The translations under genes and the position numbers were made by a program. A stretch of DNA of 20,130 bases from a virus, in IMG/VR virus record IMGVR_UViG_3300024948_000004, positions 1 through 20,130 of that record. One strand, 5' to 3'. Positions 1 to 7,235 of this stretch are shown here, piece by piece. The notes under the pieces are model-generated. The model was not told the origin of the DNA. It was given only the letters and a program-made list of their open reading frames with translations, and did no database searches. Positions within the stretch are counted from its first letter, which is position 1, and the number at the start of each line of letters is the position of its first letter.

Positions 1-99
1 AGCAGCTTCTTTCACTGTCTCAGCTTCTTTTGCTGCAGCTTCTGCGGCTGCCTTTTCAGCAGCTTCTTTCACTGTCTCAGCTTCTTTTGCTGCAGCTTC
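1..99. repeat. 42-bp perfect direct repeat, period 57 bp
   Basis: Bases 1-42 and 58-99 are identical. The 57-bp period is 19 codons, so the repeat stays in frame inside the coding region that starts at 132 and duplicates a helical Ala/Glu/Lys segment. More copies may lie to the left of the window. Confidence 0.9.
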
Positions 100-132
100 A
101 TCTACTGCTGTTTTATTTTTTTGTGTTGTCAT
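1..132 (-). CDS. Ala/Glu/Lys-rich protein, partial (gp35-position head gene)
   Basis: Only the first 44 codons are inside the window; the gene continues past base 1. The start ATG at 132 follows a GGAG Shine-Dalgarno about six bases upstream. The visible residues are almost only Ala, Glu, Lys, Thr and Val and would form a charged helix or coiled coil, with a 19-residue period encoded by a perfect 42-bp direct repeat. In Mu-like phages the gene just after the major head protein is the gp35-type protein, which often has a low-complexity N-terminus, so that identity is inferred from position only. No family motif is visible. Confidence 0.7.
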   Translation of the reverse strand, partial: MTTQKNKTAVDEAAAKEAETVKEAAEKAAAEAAAKEAETVKEAA

Positions 133-161
133 TTTGTTCTCCAGATAAGTTTTTATAACTG

Positions 162-191
162 GCAGCCTGCTTTTAATCTAACGCAGGCTGC
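162..191 (-). promoter_or_regulatory. 9-bp stem hairpin between capsid gene and next gene
   Basis: GCAGCCTGC at 162-170 and GCAGGCTGC at 183-191 are perfectly complementary around a 12-base loop. The hairpin lies just downstream of the major capsid stop codon. It has no T-run on the minus strand, so it is not a classic terminator. A role in mRNA stability, processing or attenuation is inferred. Confidence 0.6.
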
Positions 192-206
192 AGTATTGCT
201 TAGTGA

Positions 207-1235
207 TTAACCTGCACCGGTTGAACCTATAGCCAGCTGCCAGAAACCATAGCCGCCCGCAGCGCGCGCTTCAGCACCAAACTTGAATTTCTTGCGGTTA
301 AATACATCGTCATTCTCAGCGCTTGTTTGCTCAACAAACACCGGGGCTTTACGTTCCTGATAAATGAATGGCTTAACTGCTTTTGTCGTATCCAACAGGA
401 ACCATGCAGTGTCAGATGTGATTCGTGCATCAACTACGACCTCGGCAGTACCTTTGTATGGGTTTGCCTTGCCATCATCCAGACGATCATTATTCACAAT
501 TGCTAGGGCAATATGCTCAAGTGCAGGGCCTACTAACAGCACGTTTGGCGTGATGTTGAGTGGACGGCCTTCGTCATCCTTGAATTTACGCATTGCAGTA
601 CGTGCTGCACCATAGCTGGCAATTGCGGCAGCCTGTGTTGCAACAGAAAGCGCAACCGTTAATTTGTTAGATACGCTGGCACCGGCGACCACGTGATCAG
701 TATCAAAGAAATACTGGCCATCAAAACAGGTGTTAGCAAAGCCGCCGTTAACCAGATCAATCACTATTTCATCAGGCAGTTGCGCTGCAGACTCACCGGC
801 CATTTGGGCTTGTGGACCATAGATGCCCAGCTGGTCATCTTCAATGTCGTTGCGATCAACTTCTACTGTGGCCTCCCAGTCTTTATTTGGGATTGTGTAT
901 TTAGCAGCCTCAAGCGATTTAACGTTTTTATCGCCAACCCATGCACGCATTTTTGGAAACTTACTTAACCAGGCATAGTCATTCTGGCTGGTAGTCGAAG
1001 TGATCTTCATTGCCAGTTTTTGCCATACTGAAGGCGCAGCGCTAAAGGCATTGTTAAAAGTGGTTTTCAGGCTGATAAAGACATTCCCAATGCTTTCTTT
1101 ATTTACCAGCATGCCAAGCATGCCGCCTGTCATGAGCGTTTCATTGCTAAACTCATGCGCATGCAGTGGCACTGCAAACGTCGCGGCCATTGCTGCAGCT
1201 GCAGCAAGACCTAATACTAAAATTCGTGATTTCAT
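207..1235 (-). CDS. T: Mu-like major head (capsid) protein, gpT family
   Basis: Forms the icosahedral capsid shell. The 342-residue product has the gpT-family N-terminal region: LKTTFNNAF around residue 56, then a stretch matching the family pattern of small/polar residues followed by YAWLSKFPKMRAW (about 87-99) and VEVDRNDIEDDQLG further on. Head-module order supports it: protease, decoration-like gene, capsid. The oddity is the first 28 residues, which look like a Sec signal peptide: basic MKSR, a long Ala/Leu core, and an AHA motif. The first ATG has a strong AGGAG Shine-Dalgarno six bases upstream, whereas the internal ATGs at 1133, 1121 and 1112 have none that is convincing. The segment is therefore probably translated. 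Confidence 0.93.
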   Translation of the reverse strand: MKSRILVLGLAAAAAMAATFAVPLHAHEFSNETLMTGGMLGMLVNKESIGNVFISLKTTFNNAFSAAPSVWQKLAMKITSTTSQNDYAWLSKFPKMRAWVGDKNVKSLEAAKYTIPNKDWEATVEVDRNDIEDDQLGIYGPQAQMAGESAAQLPDEIVIDLVNGGFANTCFDGQYFFDTDHVVAGASVSNKLTVALSVATQAAAIASYGAARTAMRKFKDDEGRPLNITPNVLLVGPALEHIALAIVNNDRLDDGKANPYKGTAEVVVDARITSDTAWFLLDTTKAVKPFIYQERKAPVFVEQTSAENDDVFNRKKFKFGAEARAAGGYGFWQLAIGSTGAG

Positions 1236-1281
1236 TGTGTTCTCCTGAAAGTTAATTTACTGATTGAACCTAAAGCTTTAA

Positions 1282-1680
1282 TTACTCGACCCAGATGCCG
1301 TCTGCATCAACCTGAATCACCTTGCCAGCTGCCGAGCGGGTATTACCACCGTTGGTTTTGGCTACAGTCTGGTCGTCTACGATGTAGCAGGTAGCGCCAA
1401 GATCAGCTTGCACAACTGCATCAGCCCCGTGGTTAAGCCATTTAAAAGCCTTGCCGCGACGCACTAAAATGCTTTTGTCACCGGCAGCACCAGCCGCGTT
1501 ATCAACCCACTCTTCAGCTCGGCCAAAGTATTTAAGTGTGGTGGCCACCGCACCAGGTGTTGCAAAACCTGCTGCGTTAATCGCCACCAGTGAACCTGCA
1601 TAAATCTTTACTGCTGCAACCGGTACTGATACCAACTCACCATCTTTCAACGGTGTATTACGGTCATTTGCAAGTGCCAT
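1282..1680 (-). CDS. Probable capsid decoration (cement-like) protein
   Basis: A 132-residue product from the ATG at 1680, chosen because AAGGAG lies seven bases upstream; a longer reading from 1704 lacks such a site. The protein is rich in Val, Ala and Gly, with alternating hydrophobic stretches such as GELVSVPVAAVKIYAGSLVAI that suggest a small beta-barrel. It lies between the protease/scaffold gene and the major capsid gene, where Mu-like phages often carry a small head structural protein. A cement or decoration role is inferred from position and fold-like pattern; no diagnostic motif is visible. A hairpin with a 4-base loop lies just upstream at 1698-1715. Confidence 0.6.
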   Translation of the reverse strand: MALANDRNTPLKDGELVSVPVAAVKIYAGSLVAINAAGFATPGAVATTLKYFGRAEEWVDNAAGAAGDKSILVRRGKAFKWLNHGADAVVQADLGATCYIVDDQTVAKTNGGNTRSAAGKVIQVDADGIWVE

Positions 1681-1697
1681 TTCTTCTCTCCTTGATA

Positions 1698-1715
1698 GCC
1701 TCATTTACATGAGGC
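1698..1715 (-). promoter_or_regulatory. Hairpin with GUAA tetraloop upstream of decoration gene
   Basis: GCCTCAT (1698-1704) and ATGAGGC (1709-1715) pair perfectly. Read on the minus strand the loop is GTAA, a GNRA-type tetraloop. It lies between the stop of the protease gene and the Shine-Dalgarno of the decoration gene. It lacks a following T-run and is more likely an mRNA-stabilising or processing element than a terminator. Confidence 0.6.
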
Positions 1716-1742
1716 GTTAATATGTAAATCGTTAAACCTAAG

Positions 1743-2312
1743 TTAAGCGCTGGCGCTCAAAGTCTTTTTGTAGTCTTCAGGTGATACGCCCATCTGTTTG
1801 CATACGGCTAATTGCGATTCAGTCAGGTCGGTAACACCGTCGCCATCGGGAATCTTGCCGCCGGTTTGCGTGTTGGTTAAAGCCACAATTGGTTGGGCTG
1901 TATCAAGATAAGATTTCAAAGCGGCGATATCTTTAGCGCCAAGTTCACGCGCCCAAGCTTCCTGCGCTGGCAACAATCGGCTACTAGATAAAGCGACCGT
2001 TACCAGGTCTTCTACTTCGCCGTCGTTAATCTGTTTGTTAAGCGCTGCGAGTTGCGTTTGCAGGTCTTGCATGACTGATAGCGGCACAAACTTGGCAGGG
2101 TCAGGGGTTTCAATCTGCGCGGTCAGGCTTGCGATTGATTGATGCTGTTCCCTTAAGTGGTTAGTCAGGTTAAAGCTTGTCGCAGCCGTAGCGTTGTCAG
2201 CTTTAATCAGATCTACCGCTTTATTGACCTCAGTCAAAATGTCATCAGCAGTGGCCAAAGTTGGCAGGTTGAACATCCAGCGCAAGCGCTCTAGTAATTC
2301 GTCTAAGTCCAT
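1743..2312 (-). CDS. Probable nested scaffold protein (Mu Z-like), in frame within I
   Basis: An in-frame ATG at 2312 (MDLDELLERLR) is preceded by GGAGAG about nine bases upstream, better than the Shine-Dalgarno of the full-length gene. The 189-residue product would be the helical, charged C-terminal half of the protease polypeptide, rich in Leu, Gln and Glu and ending in a Lys-containing tail. In phage Mu the scaffold gene Z is nested in frame inside protease gene I, so the same arrangement is expected here. The start is inferred from the ribosome-binding site and helical composition. Confidence 0.6.
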   Translation of the reverse strand: MDLDELLERLRWMFNLPTLATADDILTEVNKAVDLIKADNATAATSFNLTNHLREQHQSIASLTAQIETPDPAKFVPLSVMQDLQTQLAALNKQINDGEVEDLVTVALSSSRLLPAQEAWARELGAKDIAALKSYLDTAQPIVALTNTQTGGKIPDGDGVTDLTESQLAVCKQMGVSPEDYKKTLSASA

Positions 2313-2843
2313 TGTTAAACTCTCCGTGTTGGTTAAAAGTTTGGAGGCTGCCGCTACGGCAACCTCACTCATGCCGTCTAATGCCGGGTTGTTGGTGATT
2401 GCGCCAAGCAGTACGCTCTCGACTGCACCAGTCTTTTTGCTGTAACTGAATACGGGGGAGAAATAGAGGTACTCTTTGGCTTCGATGTGTGCTTTGGCTG
2501 CGTCGGTCCATTCAACGCCAATCGCATAAAGACCATCGCCTTCACGCCATTCAAGCTGCTTAAACCAACCGGCGGCTGGGGCAGGCTTGCCATTCTCTGC
2601 GGCTAAAAGGGTTTGATGTTCGTAGTCAATCACCAGACGGTTTTGACGGGCTGATACTTCAGCAATGATTGAGGCTGCAATGGTGGCGTCGATATACCAG
2701 GCTTTAACATCTGTTGGCCTGCCATCTGTGGCACGAAACTCACCGGCAGGAAGAATCTGCAGATCGGCACCGGTAGTTAATTCAAAACTACAAGCCGCGA
2801 TTGCGGCGTTAATCAGCTTGCGTGGGTTTTGTTTGTGTTTCAT
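1743..2843 (-). CDS. I: Mu-like head maturation protease (protein I, gp32-like)
   Basis: Processes head proteins during capsid assembly. From the ATG at 2843 the product is 366 residues; in-frame ATGs at 2852 and 2858 would add three or five residues. The N-terminal half carries the Mu I-like pattern: a short N-terminal region with FELTTGADLQILPAGEF, then RLVIDYEHQT, AAGWFKQLEW, YLYFSPVFSY and LLGAITNNPALDGM. The C-terminal half is helical and charged, as expected for a scaffold. It is the first gene of the second late unit. No good Shine-Dalgarno precedes any of the starts (at best GGTG two bases before 2843). A conserved dyad lies 37 bases upstream of 2843, and a CCCAT-GAAA-ATGGG hairpin (2848-2861) covers the alternative starts. 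Confidence 0.88.
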   Translation of the reverse strand: MKHKQNPRKLINAAIAACSFELTTGADLQILPAGEFRATDGRPTDVKAWYIDATIAASIIAEVSARQNRLVIDYEHQTLLAAENGKPAPAAGWFKQLEWREGDGLYAIGVEWTDAAKAHIEAKEYLYFSPVFSYSKKTGAVESVLLGAITNNPALDGMSEVAVAAASKLLTNTESLTMDLDELLERLRWMFNLPTLATADDILTEVNKAVDLIKADNATAATSFNLTNHLREQHQSIASLTAQIETPDPAKFVPLSVMQDLQTQLAALNKQINDGEVEDLVTVALSSSRLLPAQEAWARELGAKDIAALKSYLDTAQPIVALTNTQTGGKIPDGDGVTDLTESQLAVCKQMGVSPEDYKKTLSASA

Positions 2844-2896
2844 GGCACCCATTTTCATGGGGCATGGGGTTTAGTGCGATACTGAGTGGCTTCAGT
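2844..2896 (-). promoter_or_regulatory. Late promoter 2 (head genes): dyad and -10-like element
   Basis: A dyad, ACTGA-N6-TCAGT, occupies 2881-2896 and is an exact 16-bp copy of the one at 9377-9392. It lies 37 bases before the ATG at 2843. A -10-like GAAAAT lies at 2856-2851 on the minus strand, about 37 bases below the dyad centre. No -35 element is evident. This matches the known Mu middle/late design, in which a Mor/C-family dimer binds near -43 and replaces the -35 contact. Activation by the Mor homologue is inferred. Confidence 0.6.
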
Positions 2897-3099
2897 GAGG
2901 GTGTGCAGGGGTTAGAACGTTGCCACTTTTTTAGACTACGCCTTATAAAAAATACTGGCAACTGTTAGTTTTATTAATAACGCTTTCTATTCTCGATAAA
3001 AACACCGCCTAGAATAGCGTTAAACCCCCGTTAAAAACGATTGTTTAATATTTTGCTAGTGTATGCCGCTTAAAACTATCTTATCGCCTTTAATCGGCC
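2875..3099. other. Non-coding gap between head gene units
   Basis: No gene is visible in these 225 bases. It holds the late promoter dyad (2881-2896), an 18-bp A-tract element (2926-2943) shared with the other late promoter, and an interrupted inverted repeat: AACGCT 2979-2984 and ATTCT 2989-2993 against AGAAT 3011-3015 and AGCGTT 3016-3021. A transcript ending downstream of the minor head gene would be expected here, but I see no clear stem followed by a T-run on the minus strand. Confidence 0.6.
2926..2943 (-). repeat. A-tract element shared by both late promoters (copy 1)
   Basis: Matches 16 of 18 bases with 9421-9438. Both copies lie 28-29 bases outside the promoter dyad on the upstream side. 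On the minus strand the shared core is GCGTAG followed by an A-run. It could be an upstream promoter element, a bend, or a remnant of the duplication that produced the two promoters. Confidence 0.55.
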
Positions 3100-3882
3100 T
3101 TAACTATTTTTTGCAGCTTTTGCCAGATCATCAGGTAAACGTGCCATTTTTTCGGCAAGCATTTTATTCAGATTTTGCTGGCGGCCACCGGGTGCGTAAT
3201 TAAACGCCGGATCTACGCCCTTGGGTACCTGCTGCACTTCACCGGTGCGTTTGTTGGTATAGCTGTACTTAGGCACGGCAGGTGCTTCAGATACCGTTAA
3301 ACCACGGCGCTCAAGCATGCCAGCGCTCATTTGAATCACACGGCATTTGCAGCCCCAAGCTTTAACCGGCATGTGTGATTGCCAGAAAGGATCATCAGCA
3401 GGCAGTATCATGCCATCCCATGCAGCATGTGCCAGACGTGGGTGTTCGCTGTTATTGCCATCGTATTGCAGGTAGGGGAATGATGCCTTGCTCTCCTGTA
3501 TGCGCTGCCACTGGCCTTCGCTATGCGCTGTACGCAGGTTGGTATCGTAGATCACCTTCAGTCTACGGGTGCTACCCAGCTGCACGTTCTTTATCTCGCC
3601 TGTCAGCGGGTCTTCAACATCAGCCTTACCCCACCATCCTTTTTGAACCAATAACGGTTTAAGCAGCTTGCGAAACGTGGCAAAGGTTGTGCCATCTGCC
3701 AGTGCAGCATCAACCGCCTGGCGAATATCTTCAAGCAGATCTATTTGCATAGCTTTGGCCACGGTGAAGGCGGCTTGATGTTCTTGCTGCCATACATCCT
3801 CCCAGCTAAAGCCAACAAGATAACCTTTCTGCCTGAAGTATTCGATGGCCTCTTTAGGAGGTAGTGGTTTTAGCTCAAACAT
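3100..3882 (-). CDS. F: Mu F-like minor head / head morphogenesis protein
   Basis: A 260-residue minor capsid protein of the Mu F / SPP1 gp7 family, expected to lie inside or at the portal vertex and assist head morphogenesis and DNA ejection. The family signature is clear: YDTNLRTAHSEGQW (about 112-125), HPRLAHAAWDGMILPADDPFW (147-167), HxPVKAWGCKCRV (170-182) with the paired Cys 178 and 180. The start overlaps the portal stop by one base (TAATG-type junction at 3882). It is shorter than Mu gp30 and looks like the single-domain form. It is the last gene of the first late unit in this window. Confidence 0.92.
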   Translation of the reverse strand: MFELKPLPPKEAIEYFRQKGYLVGFSWEDVWQQEHQAAFTVAKAMQIDLLEDIRQAVDAALADGTTFATFRKLLKPLLVQKGWWGKADVEDPLTGEIKNVQLGSTRRLKVIYDTNLRTAHSEGQWQRIQESKASFPYLQYDGNNSEHPRLAHAAWDGMILPADDPFWQSHMPVKAWGCKCRVIQMSAGMLERRGLTVSEAPAVPKYSYTNKRTGEVQQVPKGVDPAFNYAPGGRQQNLNKMLAEKMARLPDDLAKAAKNS

Positions 3883-5441
3883 TATTCAGTGTCTGGGCCA
3901 TTCACTCGCCCCCAAATGCCTGCAGCAAACTGACCTTGCGTTAAAGCTTCAGTTACCAGGCTAATATCCATGCCAGCTATTAATTCTGGCAATCTGGATT
4001 GAAACTCCTCATAACTTTGCACCGATGCAGCTAACGCGGCAATTGGCTCAATTAACGGGTTAGTGACTCGCTCCCAGTCGCCTGCCAACTCTTCAGATAA
4101 AACATCAAACTCATCTTGATCAAGCAACGCCGTCGCGGCAGCAACTCTTGTTGCAGCTGCTTGGTTAGTTTGTCCTGGCACTTCTTTTTTTGCAGGCTGC
4201 AGTACTGCTTCACCTTCTTTTGGTAACGGTATTCCAAGCTTCTCATGCGCCCAATTAACAGGCACTTGCACGCCAATGGCAACCAATGGAGGCAGTGCGT
4301 CTGAGTAGGTCTTAATGTCTTCAGGCTCACGTAGATCAAACTGCCATTTAGGCATGCGGCGTGCATCTTCAATACCGCCAAGGTTAAGCGCAATCAATGG
4401 GTAAACAATATCCCTGGTGAGCGTACCTGCAAGCTGCATTGCATCTGACATCATCAAGTCATGACGTACTTCGTTGTGTACATTGCCCAGTGCATTAGTG
4501 CTGCTTTTTCCGTCAGCTTGGCTTGTAAGTGTGCCGCCAAGAATCGCCTTACTTTGGGTACGTTCGCACCAATCAATCATTGCTTGGAATGGTTCATGTG
4601 AGCCTTGGGCCGCATCTTTAAAATCAATCTCCATGCCCTCAGGAATAATGCCAGCGGCATCATGGCCAATAGCTAACACAGCACGTAGTAGCGTGGCTTT
4701 TTCATCATCACCTGATCCGCTTGGGTATTTTCCTAGGCGCAATGGCAAACCATAAATCTCAAGGAATTCTGCAAGATCTCGTACACTGTAATTTTTGAAC
4801 AGGTATGGCCATGCCAGTACACGGTGCAGACCTGATCTTGCAATGTAGCCGGACTTTGCCTTGTGAATATGTTTAACCCAGCCGAACGGTTGCAGTGCTT
4901 GGCCGTTAAGTGAGTTATCACGTAAGCGAAGCTCAGTGCGTGTTTCATTATCGGTTTTAAACCAGCTTTGTGGTCTGTGCGTTATTTCTTTTGGCAGCCA
5001 AGTGCGGCCAAGCAATTGCCACTCAATTTCTTGGCATGAAAAACCGTGCCCAATCGCATCAAGCGCATCAAGTATCACGTCTTCAATATTGGCAATATCC
5101 ATCACCAGCTCTTTAGCTTCAGCTGCGATCTTCTTTTCTTTCGCACTTGGGTTGCGTGGCGGCACTATGTCCCAGCTAATCTTCAACAAAGCACGCTTAC
5201 GCTTGCTCATCTCAGAAAAGATATGGCCGTCTTTCTCTTCCATATCTAAAAACAGATCATGCTGCGCACGAATGTCGCCTTGCTCGGCATTTTCCATAAT
5301 TCGCGCCAGTTTTATAGGCGTTAAACCACGGCTTGGGTGACCTGCAAACTCATGATGTAAACCGCCAACTTTGGCGGTCTGTGATTCTTTTAACTCCGGC
5401 TTTTTAATTGGCTGCCCGTGTTGATCTAGTATCGCTACCAT
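3882..5441 (-). CDS. Portal protein, DUF935 family (Mu gp29-like)
   Basis: A 519-residue portal, the dodecameric ring at the head vertex through which DNA is packaged. Recognisable DUF935 features include TPIKLARIMENAEQGD near residue 40, a SEMSKRKRALL segment, HPRQSWF-type residues in the middle (HRPQSWFK), PYLFKNYSVRDLAEFLEIYGLPLRLGKY (about 213-240) and IIPEGMEIDFKDA. It overlaps the end of the terminase large subunit gene by seven bases and is followed by the F-like gene, which is the standard Mu head order. The last 100 residues are acidic and helical. Confidence 0.94.
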   Translation of the reverse strand: MVAILDQHGQPIKKPELKESQTAKVGGLHHEFAGHPSRGLTPIKLARIMENAEQGDIRAQHDLFLDMEEKDGHIFSEMSKRKRALLKISWDIVPPRNPSAKEKKIAAEAKELVMDIANIEDVILDALDAIGHGFSCQEIEWQLLGRTWLPKEITHRPQSWFKTDNETRTELRLRDNSLNGQALQPFGWVKHIHKAKSGYIARSGLHRVLAWPYLFKNYSVRDLAEFLEIYGLPLRLGKYPSGSGDDEKATLLRAVLAIGHDAAGIIPEGMEIDFKDAAQGSHEPFQAMIDWCERTQSKAILGGTLTSQADGKSSTNALGNVHNEVRHDLMMSDAMQLAGTLTRDIVYPLIALNLGGIEDARRMPKWQFDLREPEDIKTYSDALPPLVAIGVQVPVNWAHEKLGIPLPKEGEAVLQPAKKEVPGQTNQAAATRVAAATALLDQDEFDVLSEELAGDWERVTNPLIEPIAALAASVQSYEEFQSRLPELIAGMDISLVTEALTQGQFAAGIWGRVNGPDTE

Positions 5442-7048
5442 GCGCCACCTCCTGTTGATTCTCTATTTGATTTACCTGCGCCTTGGTAGTCCATACCGCC
5501 GCCTAATGAAAGGGCGGCTGCCCACAGCATTTGTAGCGCGTCTGGCCCATCGTCATGATCTGCTTTTGGCCAGTGCCTTAATTGCTCAATAAGCGTATGG
5601 AGGCTAGGGTGCAGCCTGATTAAGCCGTTAGCCATGTGTGGTTGCATGCTTTCAATACGCAGTTCTTTATCTGTTGACGGAGTTACGCCACGTGCAGGCA
5701 CTGGCACTCTTCGCTTTGCAGACCTTTTCACCAACTCGGTACGCATAAACTCCTGAAACTGTACCGATTCAACTAGCCATAACTGGCACTTGTACTCAAT
5801 CTGGTAGCTGATTACGTCTTCAATAATGCGATCAGGCAGTCGTTTGCGAATGCTGGCTTCAACCACATCGAGTATGCCAGTGCTGCGGTTATAGCCGCCT
5901 ACCAGAATTGCTGATGGGTCACGGCCTGCGCCTTTTTTGCCAAGGCTTGGGTCGCATGCACCATAAAATACCCACTCGTTAAGGCGGTTAACCCAAAAGG
6001 TAATGCACTTGGCAAAGGGTGCGTCGTCATCACTGAGCGGGTCGTTTTGCAGCTCAGAGTCAAACGCTGCATGCCCGTCACGGGCGCGTATTGTCATTAA
6101 CACAACCAGCGGGCGGGCGGTTGGCCAGCTCACTGCTGCGCCTGCTTCCATCTGTGGTTTGTGTGCCTGGTAAAACTCTTCTGCCAGCTGCTTGCCTACA
6201 TTAAGCAGTAGCTCTTCCCATCGATCCCACAGGTCCATTCTGTTAGGCCATGTGATCAGTGCGCGAAATTTTTTGCCATTCCACAGCGGGTTTTTAATCA
6301 GGCGTGATAGCACGCTGTCGTAGTGCAGAATGGTGCCAATGATGATGACGTCGAACTTTTCGCCCGGCTCACCAAGTTTAAGCACGGCTTTGTTGATCCA
6401 CGCTTCAAGTTTGTCGCGCTGGGCAGGGCTGGCTACGTTCTCATCGTTCTCAAGGTCATCGCCCACAAACAGATCAGGGCGATATGGGCCATGCCTACGG
6501 CCACGAATGCGTTTCCCGCTGCCTACGGCCTCAATTTTTACGTTACCGGCGGTCAGTATCACTTCAGCACGCCAGATACGGCCTTGGCCTGTAGCGGTTG
6601 GATAATCCATTATCAAACGCGGGTTGTATGCCAGCTCGGCTTTAATCGCCTCCAGCATAATGGCGGCCTGATCAAAAGCATCCATGCCGATAATGGGGTA
6701 ATGCTTGCGGCCAGTGATCACGCACCAGATCACAAACAACTGTGTGGTGATGGTTGATTTAGCCTCACCACGCGGCGCTGCCAGTGCGTCGGTTTCGCTC
6801 TCGGTGCTGTTTACGATCTCCGGCAGGCGCTTGTACAGGTGATCATGCAGAATGCTGTTGTCTTTTTTAACGTAGTGCGGAAAGTAGGTTTTACAAAAGA
6901 ACTCAAAGTTATCGTGCGCCTGCAAACGGCGCTGACGTGCGCTTTCAGCATCAGACTTGAAGCCTGAAACGTCCGCTTCAATCTTATTGCGTAGTGATTG
7001 GCCAAGCTCTGCCAGCTGCTCTAAAAACTCTTTGCCGTTCTTAGCCAT
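5435..7048 (-). CDS. Terminase large subunit (Mu gp28-like)
   Basis: ATPase and nuclease that cuts and packages DNA headful-wise into proheads. Residues 91-99, APRGEAKST, form the Walker A-like loop (Lys97); LFVGDDLEND at 193-202 is Walker B with the acidic pair. VIIIGTILHYDS (234-245) is the coupling motif. The RNase H-like nuclease carries CDPSLG (Asp366), Glu427 in WLVESVQFQEF and the C-terminal DHDDGPDALQ (Asp499-503). At 537 residues it is normal for the family. It starts just inside the small membrane protein gene and overlaps the portal gene, so translation is likely coupled. Confidence 0.95.
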   Translation of the reverse strand: MAKNGKEFLEQLAELGQSLRNKIEADVSGFKSDAESARQRRLQAHDNFEFFCKTYFPHYVKKDNSILHDHLYKRLPEIVNSTESETDALAAPRGEAKSTITTQLFVIWCVITGRKHYPIIGMDAFDQAAIMLEAIKAELAYNPRLIMDYPTATGQGRIWRAEVILTAGNVKIEAVGSGKRIRGRRHGPYRPDLFVGDDLENDENVASPAQRDKLEAWINKAVLKLGEPGEKFDVIIIGTILHYDSVLSRLIKNPLWNGKKFRALITWPNRMDLWDRWEELLLNVGKQLAEEFYQAHKPQMEAGAAVSWPTARPLVVLMTIRARDGHAAFDSELQNDPLSDDDAPFAKCITFWVNRLNEWVFYGACDPSLGKKGAGRDPSAILVGGYNRSTGILDVVEASIRKRLPDRIIEDVISYQIEYKCQLWLVESVQFQEFMRTELVKRSAKRRVPVPARGVTPSTDKELRIESMQPHMANGLIRLHPSLHTLIEQLRHWPKADHDDGPDALQMLWAAALSLGGGMDYQGAGKSNRESTGGGAW

Positions 7049-7235
7049 TTTTTAAGCCTGTCTTAATGGTTTTTATAATGGAAAGTACCCACACAAGCGG
7101 CCAAAATAAGGATAAGAAAAACAGATATGACCATGCAAATAGCTGCTTATAAAAAGGCTCTTTATTTAACATTTCTGACAGCAAGCCTATTGAGTAGCAA
7201 AAAAAACATAAGGCAATGTGAAAATACAAACTCAC
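7041..7235 (-). CDS. Small two-helix membrane protein
   Basis: A 64-residue product with a GTG start sharing GTGA with the stop of the terminase small subunit, and a stop eight bases inside the terminase large subunit gene. GGGGTG lies about five bases before the start. Two hydrophobic segments (about 3-19 and 32-53) flank a short polar loop, and a basic tail follows. It is more AT-rich than its neighbours. No family is recognised. Placement between the two terminase genes is unusual and suggests an inserted accessory gene. A holin-like role is possible but not shown. Confidence 0.65.
   Translation of the reverse strand: MSLYFHIALCFFCYSIGLLSEMLNKEPFYKQLFAWSYLFFLSLFWPLVWVLSIIKTIKTGLKNG

Noticed and set aside
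1-99. Direct repeats at the left edge as a possible CRISPR array
   Set aside because: There are only two copies, with a 15-base spacing, and they are in frame within an Ala/Glu/Lys-rich coding region behind a good ribosome-binding site.
4052-4393. 113-codon minus-strand frame inside the portal gene
   Set aside because: It is in another frame of a conserved portal gene, has no Shine-Dalgarno and a low-complexity Leu/Gln/Lys composition.
6323-6757. Plus-strand open frames of 90-144 codons opposite the terminase large subunit
   Set aside because: They lie antisense to a gene with clear Walker and nuclease motifs, show no domain pattern, and are explained by codon bias of the real gene.
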